Assembly: GCA_023488905.1 (NCBI GenBank)
Contig: JAMDCQ010000014.1
Span: 34,025-98,024, forward strand
DNA from: Candidatus Bathyarchaeota archaeon
GTDB taxonomy: Archaea; Thermoproteota; Bathyarchaeia; Bathyarchaeales; Bathycorpusculaceae
Direction of reading: 5' to 3'
Length of the DNA: 64,000 nt
Shown here piece by piece: positions 58,635-64,000 of the stretch. Position 1 is the first letter of the stretch, and each line of letters begins with the position of its first letter. The position numbers were made by a program, and so were the translations under genes. The notes under the pieces are model-generated. The model worked only from the letters and a program-made list of their open reading frames with translations. It was not told the origin of the DNA and did not search any database.

Positions 58635-59693
58635 CTAAACTTCGAGTTCCGAGAAATCGCCTACATGCAACTTTAGGGTACGGTTGCGTTGGTTACGGGT
58701 GACTTTGGTGTTTTTGCCGATTAAGCTGTCCTCTAAACGCTCAACGTCTTTTATGGTAACGTTGTCTTGCACGACGCAGTATTCGAGGTTGGAGCTGCAG
58801 ATTTTTGAGCCGTCGCCTATGCTTGTGTATGGCCCGATGAACGAGTTCTCAACCAGGACATTCTTGCCAATAACACAGGGGCCTCTTATGGTGCTGTTCA
58901 CAATTTGGGAGTCTGCCGCGACCTTTACTCGTCCATCTACGGTGCTGTTGGTTACGGTGCCTTTGACGTCACGTTCGATGTATTCGTCTAAGATTTTGGC
59001 GTTAGCTGAGAGTATATCGTCTTTTTTGCCTGTGTCAAGCCACCATGAATTGAGGATTTCAGCCTTAACTGAGAAACCCATGTTAATCATTTCTTGGATT
59101 GCGTCGGTGATTTCGAGTTCGCCTCGCCAAGATGGTTTGATGCGCTCTATGGCTTGGTGGATTTTGTTGGAGAACAGGTAAGTGCCGATGATTGCGAGGT
59201 TTCCCATTGGGGTTTTGGGTTTCTCAACTAGGCGCACAATGTTGCCCTTCGCATCCAGCTGGGCTATCCCGAAAGCGGAGGGGTTATCGACTTCTTTGAG
59301 AATGATAAGCGCATCCAAATTCTCAGTCTTGAATTTCTTAACAAACGCCTCTAATCCTTGACCAGTAACGTTGTCGCCGAGGCACATGACAAAGGAGTCT
59401 TGCCCAAGAAAATTCTTAGCAGTCTTCACTGCATGCGCTAAACCCAAGGGCTCCTGAGGGATGTAGTTCACGTTAAAGCCCCAAACGATACCGTCACGGA
59501 CATAATCCTCAACGAATTGTCCTGTTTCATGTGCCGTGATGATGCCGACTTTTTTTATGCCTGTTGAGGCAACTTGGTCTAGAACGTAGCCTAAGATGGG
59601 TTTGTTAGCTACTGGAATGAGTTGTTTGGCGCAGGTAAAGGTTAAGGGTCTTAGCCGTGTTCCTTTGCCGCCGCTTAGAACGAGCGCTTTCAT
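58635..59693 (-). CDS. rmlA: Glucose-1-phosphate thymidylyltransferase, long form
   Basis: The first enzyme of dTDP-sugar synthesis reads ALVLSGGKGTRLRPLTFTCA, PVANKPILGYVLD and GDNVTGQGLEAFVKKF, the nucleotidyltransferase signature, and ends in a left-handed beta-helix (SQIVNSTIRGPCVIGKNVLV) as in the 350-residue long form. ATG start. First gene of the cluster, read rmlA-rmlC-rmlB-rmlD. Confidence 0.93.
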   Translation of the reverse strand: MKALVLSGGKGTRLRPLTFTCAKQLIPVANKPILGYVLDQVASTGIKKVGIITAHETGQFVEDYVRDGIVWGFNVNYIPQEPLGLAHAVKTAKNFLGQDSFVMCLGDNVTGQGLEAFVKKFKTENLDALIILKEVDNPSAFGIAQLDAKGNIVRLVEKPKTPMGNLAIIGTYLFSNKIHQAIERIKPSWRGELEITDAIQEMINMGFSVKAEILNSWWLDTGKKDDILSANAKILDEYIERDVKGTVTNSTVDGRVKVAADSQIVNSTIRGPCVIGKNVLVENSFIGPYTSIGDGSKICSSNLEYCVVQDNVTIKDVERLEDSLIGKNTKVTRNQRNRTLKLHVGDFSELEV

Positions 59694-59865
59694 GTCAATC
59701 GTAACCTGTAGTTGAAGTGGATATTATGAGTTGGATTGCCCAGCGTTATATGGCTTCCTATGTTCAGAAATGACACACGACAACAGAATTTACCCTAAAG
59801 CTTTAATTCAAAAGAATTAGTGATAAAACAAAGAAAAAATAAAAACGTGAAGAAGCTAAAGCTTC

Positions 59866-60249
59866 TTAGGCGTATTTTTTGTCGTTGTAACAGTACCAGC
59901 GCTGGTATTGGGGAATCCATGTCAAGGGTTTGCCACAGGTTTGGCAAAGCGGCTGCGAAGATGCCTGTTGCTGAGCGGGGGCTGCGGTTTGAGCGGCTGG
60001 CTGCTGATAGCTTTGTTGATAGGCGGCTTGGGCAACGGGTTTTAGGATAATGAAGTCTGAGGCTGCTTGGACTTCTTCCCATGCGACGTTTTGGATTTGT
60101 CCATCATCGTTTTCAACGGTTAAGGCGATGCCCATTTTGCCGACGGCAAACGCGACATCTTTTACTTTGCCTAGTAATCGTCCTTTTGCGTCGATTACTT
60201 GCATTGAAACTAGTGCGTCTCTTGTTAGGGGTTTATCGTTTTCGCTCAT
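59866..60249 (-). CDS. PRC-barrel protein with C-terminal zinc-ribbon-like motif
   Basis: A PRC-barrel (VSMQVIDAKGRLLGKVKDVAF, IALTVENDDGQIQNVAW) is followed by a Gln/Ala-rich linker and a C-terminal CQTCGKPLTWIPQYQRWYC, a zinc-binding-like end common in proteins of related archaea. PRC-barrels bind RNA-processing or other partners. Probably a cytosolic adaptor. ATG start. Confidence 0.8.
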   Translation of the reverse strand: MSENDKPLTRDALVSMQVIDAKGRLLGKVKDVAFAVGKMGIALTVENDDGQIQNVAWEEVQAASDFIILKPVAQAAYQQSYQQPAAQTAAPAQQQASSQPLCQTCGKPLTWIPQYQRWYCYNDKKYA

Positions 60250-60403
60250 CTTGGTTCACTCAGGTTTTGAATAGCTGTTTCTTCTTAAAAGAATTTTCTG
60301 TTCACAGATAAACGCTGCTCGAAAGATGGCAACAACCAAACGGTGTCTTGATTAGCAACGGCTAAATACCCCCAAACCTGTAACTTAAATGGAAGGTGTT
60401 TTT

Positions 60404-60646
60404 ATGTCAAATATTGATTTATCCCAAGAGGCAACAGCAAAAATTAAACAAGCCATAAACGAATTTAAAAACTCCCTTGGAACCTATTTTAAAGACAACA
60501 CTATCGAAATTAAAACTTGGAAGTTCGCCGTCGAAAATAACGAAACAGGCTACAGCATAGATGCCGCCGTTAAAATCCAAATAAAACCCAAAGAAAAACC
60601 CGCTGACCCCACCAAATCTTCAAGCACAACTGAACTGCTCGGATAA
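60404..60646 (+). CDS. Small hypothetical protein, 80 aa
   Basis: The protein has one helix (SQEATAKIKQAINEFKNSL) and strands (TIEIKTWKFAVENNETGYSI, VKIQIKPKEK) with a Ser-rich tail. GGAAGGTG precedes the ATG at 60404, deciding the start over an ATG 15 bases upstream. No family is recognised. Confidence 0.6.
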   Translation: MSNIDLSQEATAKIKQAINEFKNSLGTYFKDNTIEIKTWKFAVENNETGYSIDAAVKIQIKPKEKPADPTKSSSTTELLG

Positions 60647-60683
60647 AAGAAACGCGGCTTTGCGGCCATTAGAAGCCACACCA

Positions 60684-61772
60684 TTAAATTTCAGCAGAAG
60701 GCAGCGGCGACGGTTCTGTTTTCTGCACACTTTTCGCAACCGAAGCCTTTAGTCCAGCTATATTGATGAGCGGGTAACCGATTAGCACTTGACACCAAAA
60801 AGTGATTAAGCGGGTAAGTGTGGTTGCTGCGGCAGCGGTGGCAAGGGGGACACCGTAAAGGCTGAACATGTTCACCATAGTTATCTCGACTGCACCAACT
60901 GGGAACCCAGCGGTCAAGGTTTCAACGGTGGATGTGACGCTGAAAACGGTAGCTAAACTAAAAATGCTAATCTCTGGATACCCCAAAGCATAGAACACCA
61001 TCAAGTAAACTAGCAGGCTAAATATCCAAGCGATTATGGCAAAAAACAGCGGTTTAAGCAAAAGCTGTGGACGATTTCGGTAGGTTTTGAAGGATACACT
61101 AAAAGAGAACAGGGTTTTCTGCAGGGATTCCTTTTCTTTTTCCAGCCATGAAGGTTTCTTGATGATTATTCGGGTGATATTCATCACAATGTTGACTAAG
61201 CGCTCGGCGGCGCCTTCTTTGAGGGCTATGTAGAGGATAATAGCCACCACTGACGCTGTCCCAGCAGTAACTAAGGTAACAAGCAAAACAAGGTAAGATG
61301 TAACCCAGCCATTAATGACTAAAGCAATGAAACCAACAATCAACCCACCCGTATAAACAAGCGTACTTAACAAACGAGAAGTAATGACGGTCGCCGAGGA
61401 AATCCCAGCGTCATTTTCGGGTTCCCGCTTGGCAAGGTAGATTCGTGTAGCTTCCCCACAGACGGTTTGGCAGGGAAGAACCATCTCGATAAAGTTCCCA
61501 ATCCAGTTGTAGAGCATGATGCGGCGGAATTTTATGTTGATTCTTAATGCACCAAGCAGTGAATGCCAAATTAATGAGTCAAAGAACACAGCCATCACTA
61601 CGCATAGAATCGCCAGTGAATAGAAGAAGGCGTAGTTGGTGAAGTCAAGGGTGCTCAGAAGCACCAAAAACCCGGCGAAGTCGCCGAAAAACAGCAGATA
61701 AAGGATGAATGCGATTAGCCCAAGTAGCATAAGAACGATGGATTTGCGGGTTTGGGCGAAGGCTAACGACAT
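60684..61772 (-). CDS. Flippase-like / LPG-synthase-transmembrane-domain protein
   Basis: The 362-residue polytopic protein of the UPF0104/MprF-flippase-like family contains IRINIKFRRIMLYNWIGNFI and LPCQTVCGEATRIYLAKREP (the conserved loop), SATVITSRLLSTLVYTGGLI and a TAGFPVGAVEITMVNMFSL motif near the end. Such proteins may move lipids or lipid-linked sugars across the membrane. It could serve surface glycan assembly with the rml genes nearby. Confidence 0.82.
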   Translation of the reverse strand: MSLAFAQTRKSIVLMLLGLIAFILYLLFFGDFAGFLVLLSTLDFTNYAFFYSLAILCVVMAVFFDSLIWHSLLGALRINIKFRRIMLYNWIGNFIEMVLPCQTVCGEATRIYLAKREPENDAGISSATVITSRLLSTLVYTGGLIVGFIALVINGWVTSYLVLLVTLVTAGTASVVAIILYIALKEGAAERLVNIVMNITRIIIKKPSWLEKEKESLQKTLFSFSVSFKTYRNRPQLLLKPLFFAIIAWIFSLLVYLMVFYALGYPEISIFSLATVFSVTSTVETLTAGFPVGAVEITMVNMFSLYGVPLATAAAATTLTRLITFWCQVLIGYPLINIAGLKASVAKSVQKTEPSPLPSAEI

Positions 61773-61927
61773 ACCATTTTTCTCACATGTTTTTTAAAAC
61801 CTGGGGGTAAATAGGGTTTCAAGCGCTAAATACCATACATCAAAACACAGCGTGAAATGTAATAAGAATTGTGGTAACTATGGGTACACCAGAAAAGAGC
61901 AAGCGACTACCTGAATTCAGCGCTTAT

Positions 61928-62101
61928 CAGTAGGTCAAAATTTTATTTTTTCTATAGTAGTTATTGCCGAAAACCCCCTATACACAACAACAACCAACAG
62001 AATGCGTTGCCGATTGAGTTTTGTTTTCTGCATCTCAATAAAGCAGCAAACGGGTTGTGCAAAAAGCCACAAGCAGACCAGAAAGCCATTTTGAACTACT
62101 G
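61928..62101. repeat. MITE-like element copy 4 (174 bp, internal deletion)
   Basis: The element begins CAGTAGGTCAAAATTTTA and ends with CTACTG (complement CAGTAGTTCAAAATGG), and is flanked on both sides by TTAT (61924-61927 and 62102-62105). The middle is shorter than and mostly unlike that of the full copies. The right TTAT overlaps the stop codon of the next gene. Confidence 0.8.
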
Positions 62102-62647
62102 TTATTGCAGGGGGATTTCCCAGTAGCTGATTATATCACCCTTCACCCATCTGCCACCGAGGCTACGAACGGTCTCGTTAATGTCCTCCCATTCAGCCTT
62201 CAAAAACGTCACAGGCTTAACCACCACACAGTTATCTTTAACTGTGAAGCTGAGGAGTTTGCGTTGGTCGGGGCTGAATTCGTTTTCCATCTTGGCGGCG
62301 TACCGGCTGAGTGGAGGCTGGGTCGGCTTGGGGATTAGCGGCTTTGTTTCAGGCGGGGTGGGTTCGGGTTTTGGTTCAAACCTGAGCACTGAGGATGTGG
62401 GGTTGGGGGCTGCGGCGGGTTTTGTTTCTGATTTGGTTGTAGGGGCAAGTTCGGGGATGGGGATGTTTTCTGCGATGTCTTCGAAGCTGTCGCTTCTAAC
62501 TACCAGCGAAAACTGTCTTGAGAAAAGGTCAGCTTTAGCATCTAGAACTTCGAGGTCGCTTGGTAGGTTACCTGAGAGCGGTGAAGGTTTGCCTTGGAGT
62601 AAAGCGGTGAGTTGTTCAGGGGTTAGTTTTATGATTCGCAACTTCAT
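62102..62647 (-). CDS. Hypothetical two-domain protein with proline-rich linker
   Basis: N-terminal about 65 residues (KLRIIKLTPEQLTALLQGK) and C-terminal about 60 residues (LSFTVKDNCVVVKPVTFLKA, VRSLGGRWVKGDIISYWEIP) are separated by a Pro/Thr/Lys-rich linker. The C-terminal W-rich end resembles small domains seen in related archaeal proteins. The TAA stop lies within the target duplication of MITE copy 4. ATG 62647 is chosen over the codon five upstream. Confidence 0.6.
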   Translation of the reverse strand: MKLRIIKLTPEQLTALLQGKPSPLSGNLPSDLEVLDAKADLFSRQFSLVVRSDSFEDIAENIPIPELAPTTKSETKPAAAPNPTSSVLRFEPKPEPTPPETKPLIPKPTQPPLSRYAAKMENEFSPDQRKLLSFTVKDNCVVVKPVTFLKAEWEDINETVRSLGGRWVKGDIISYWEIPLQ

Positions 62648-62747
62648 GATAGCGGCACTCATTGAGCTTTAGGCGACCGATAACATAAAAGCGTTGCCAT
62701 CAACCGCAGCTACTGCAAGAAAAATGCGTTTGGAAAAAAGAAAAAGG

Positions 62748-63341
62748 TTAGAGGGGGTTGGGTGTGGCTTTTCGTGCTCGCCAACCGGCAAAGCCGCCTG
62801 CATAGACGCCCCATGCATGTAGTCTCGGCGAAATCGCCCTGATCAACGCGGGGCAAGCGATAATGACGATGGGCAAGTTGAGGGCAAAGGTTCCGGGTAA
62901 GAGGGGCCAAGCGATCTCTGCAGGGAATAATCCGACTGCGACGAACTGCCAAAGTATAGCTATTGTGCCAACTAAGAGTGAGAGGGCGTAGACGCTTCCT
63001 AGGACTATGAGGCCCTTGAGGGTTTTTGCTTCTGCAGCAAATCTTGGAATTAGTAGCCAGTTTAAGGCGTAGATGATTACGACTGTTGTGACTTCGACCC
63101 AGGCTAGATGTAGGGGTAGTGATTCAACGTAGACTCCGCCGATGTATGCGCCAAGCATGCTGCCGATTAAGCCGCCCCAGCCGAACCAGATGGGGATGAC
63201 TCCGAGGAGGATGATTGGGAGGTAGAGGAAGGTGAAGGTTGGGAGTGAGATGAGTTTTGAGAGGTAGAAGAATATTGCAAAGAGGGCTGCTGTCATGGCC
63301 ATTATGGAGACTTGTTTTGCTTTGCTTTGGTTTGATTTCAT
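62748..63341 (-). CDS. ECF-transporter S-component-like membrane protein
   Basis: The 197-residue protein has six hydrophobic segments. The N-terminal VSIMAMTAALFAIFFYLSKL and LGVIPIWFGWGGLIGSMLGA resemble the QueT/vitamin-type S components of ECF importers, which bind a vitamin or its precursor. No A/A'/T component lies in the window. I choose the ATG at 63341, preceded by AAGGA, and drop the 29 codons upstream, which lack homology. Confidence 0.7.
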   Translation of the reverse strand: MKSNQSKAKQVSIMAMTAALFAIFFYLSKLISLPTFTFLYLPIILLGVIPIWFGWGGLIGSMLGAYIGGVYVESLPLHLAWVEVTTVVIIYALNWLLIPRFAAEAKTLKGLIVLGSVYALSLLVGTIAILWQFVAVGLFPAEIAWPLLPGTFALNLPIVIIACPALIRAISPRLHAWGVYAGGFAGWRARKATPNPL

Positions 63342-63490
63342 TTTTGATTCCTTTATGTGAGAGTTTAGGTTTTGACTGTTAGGATTGCATAAAAGCATTT
63401 TTGCGTGTATTACATATGTAATACACAAATTCTGGGCAGGCTTGAAGGTGGGGTGTTTTTGTTTGATTCAGTAGCCAAATAGGTGTTCGG

Positions 63491-63520
63491 GTACAGTTTT
63501 GTACAAATAAGCCTTAAATA
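63491..63520 (+). promoter_or_regulatory. TRP-box-like operator and TATA box before trpE
   Basis: GTACAGTTTTGTACA contains TGTACA (63500-63505) and a mirrored GTAC; TGTACA is the TRP box described for the archaeal regulator TrpY. CTTAAATA (63513-63520) directly follows and is a good TATA box for trpE. Confidence 0.5.
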
Positions 63521-63571
63521 CAGCATTGCTGTATGGTTGTGAACTATACTGGAGCATGATTCAAATGGGGA

Positions 63572-64000
63572 ATCGCCTTTGGCACACAAACAACCACGGC
63601 AACCAAGCCGCTCAACTACGTTAAATTCACCTACACAAACCAACCCATAGAAGTATTCTCAAAACTTCACCAACACTACCAAACCGCCTACCTCCTCGAA
63701 TCCATCGAAGGTCCTCAAAAACTCGCCCAATACAGCTTCTTAGGCTTCGACCCAAAAACCACCATAACCGCCAAAAACGGCACCCTAACCACAACCAACA
63801 CCAAAACAGGCCAAACCACCACCCAACAAACCAGCGACCCCTTCAAAATCATCCAGCAGCAACTGCGCCCTTACGACAACGACATGGTGGACTTCCGCTT
63901 TGTCGGAGGCGCATTAGGCTACATCAGCTACGACGCCATACGCTACATCGAAAAACTCCCCAACCAAAAACCCGACACACTCGGCTTCCCAGACATCGAA
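63572..64000 (+). CDS. trpE: Anthranilate synthase component I (5' part, runs off right edge)
   Basis: The frame reads KPLNYVKFTYTNQPIEVFSK, YLLESIEGPQKLAQYSFLGF, FRFVGGALGYISYDAIRYIE and NQKPDTLGFPDIE, the N-terminal half of TrpE, which forms anthranilate from chorismate for tryptophan. The frame is open from 63560 but has no ATG, GTG or TTG. ATC 63572 is used as a placeholder. Reading ATGGGGAATC at 63565 with three Gs instead of four would give a normal ATG start. Confidence 0.85.
   Translation, partial: MAFGTQTTTATKPLNYVKFTYTNQPIEVFSKLHQHYQTAYLLESIEGPQKLAQYSFLGFDPKTTITAKNGTLTTTNTKTGQTTTQQTSDPFKIIQQQLRPYDNDMVDFRFVGGALGYISYDAIRYIEKLPNQKPDTLGFPDIE

Noticed and set aside
1-64000. CRISPR arrays and cas genes
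   Set aside because: No regularly spaced direct repeats and no Cas-like proteins were seen.

Overview
The window is archaeal. It encodes a transcription factor B, a 20S proteasome alpha subunit, aIF6, aIF1/SUI1, prefoldin alpha, an FtsY-type SRP receptor, the RNase P subunit Rpp21, ribosomal proteins S19e, L31e, L39e and LX, a PDCD5-like protein, archaeal TATA boxes and T-rich terminators. The combination of an NDP-forming acyl-CoA synthetase, indolepyruvate ferredoxin oxidoreductase, branched-chain-type ABC transporters and many secreted proteins with a C-terminal membrane anchor suggests a Bathyarchaeia-like (former MCG) heterotroph. That placement is inference; only 'archaeon' is secure.

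Layout. 1-5.7 kb: edge of a phosphoribosyltransferase gene, a multi-PAS histidine kinase, then a rightward cell-surface cluster (two signal-peptide proteins, a zinc-ribbon membrane protein, a cytochrome-b5-like protein). 5.7-7.4 kb: a decayed cysteinyl-tRNA synthetase gene next to an orphan pair of contractile-injection/phage-tail tube genes. 7.7-19 kb: mixed housekeeping and accessory genes (B12 radical SAM enzyme, peptidase S51, a possible RHH/nuclease-like pair, a frameshifted trmO, psmA, cutA, tRNA-Gln, TFB, SUI1) and a candidate hairpin ncRNA. 19-32.3 kb: a coherent catabolic region: NDP-forming acyl-CoA synthetase with GNAT domain and a double-ACT protein on one strand, and livG-livF-paaK-iorA-iorB-livJ // livH-livM-paaI on the other. 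These would import branched or aromatic acids, oxidise arylpyruvates to aryl-acetyl-CoA with reduction of ferredoxin, and conserve the thioester as ATP. IorA carries an unusual four-cluster ferredoxin insert.

32.4-46 kb: tRNA-Cys, a 7TM-PAS histidine kinase, an Lrp-like regulator with a broken frame, beta carbonic anhydrase, a membrane glycosyltransferase, an AHSA1-type protein with an in-frame TAG, and two large paralogous surface PQQ-type propeller proteins that share a promoter block and leader hairpin and flank a double-Lrp regulator. 46.8-50.7 kb: the archaeal translation/secretion operon S19e-PDCD5-L39e-L31e-aIF6-LX-pfdA-ftsY. 51-56 kb: shikimate-kinase-like protein, small zinc-ribbon and winged-helix proteins, membrane proteins, and the YhbY/Rpp21 pair. 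56-64 kb: dTDP-rhamnose genes (rmlA-C-B-D), a PRC-barrel protein, a flippase-like membrane protein, an ECF-like S component, and the start of trpE.

The most notable non-genic finding is a dispersed MITE-like family with CAGTA-type terminal inverted repeats. Three copies are about 267 bp and one is a 174-bp internal-deletion form; two copies have perfect 4-bp TTAC or TTAT duplications and a third has a probable one. Several genes also lack a canonical in-frame start although coding clearly continues upstream. This means either non-AUG initiation (ATA, CTG, ATC) or single-base indels clustered at 5' ends, and it deserves checking against reads. No complete undescribed defence or metabolic system could be demonstrated; the strongest candidates for novelty are the lone tube pair, the ferredoxin-inserted IorA and the MITE family.
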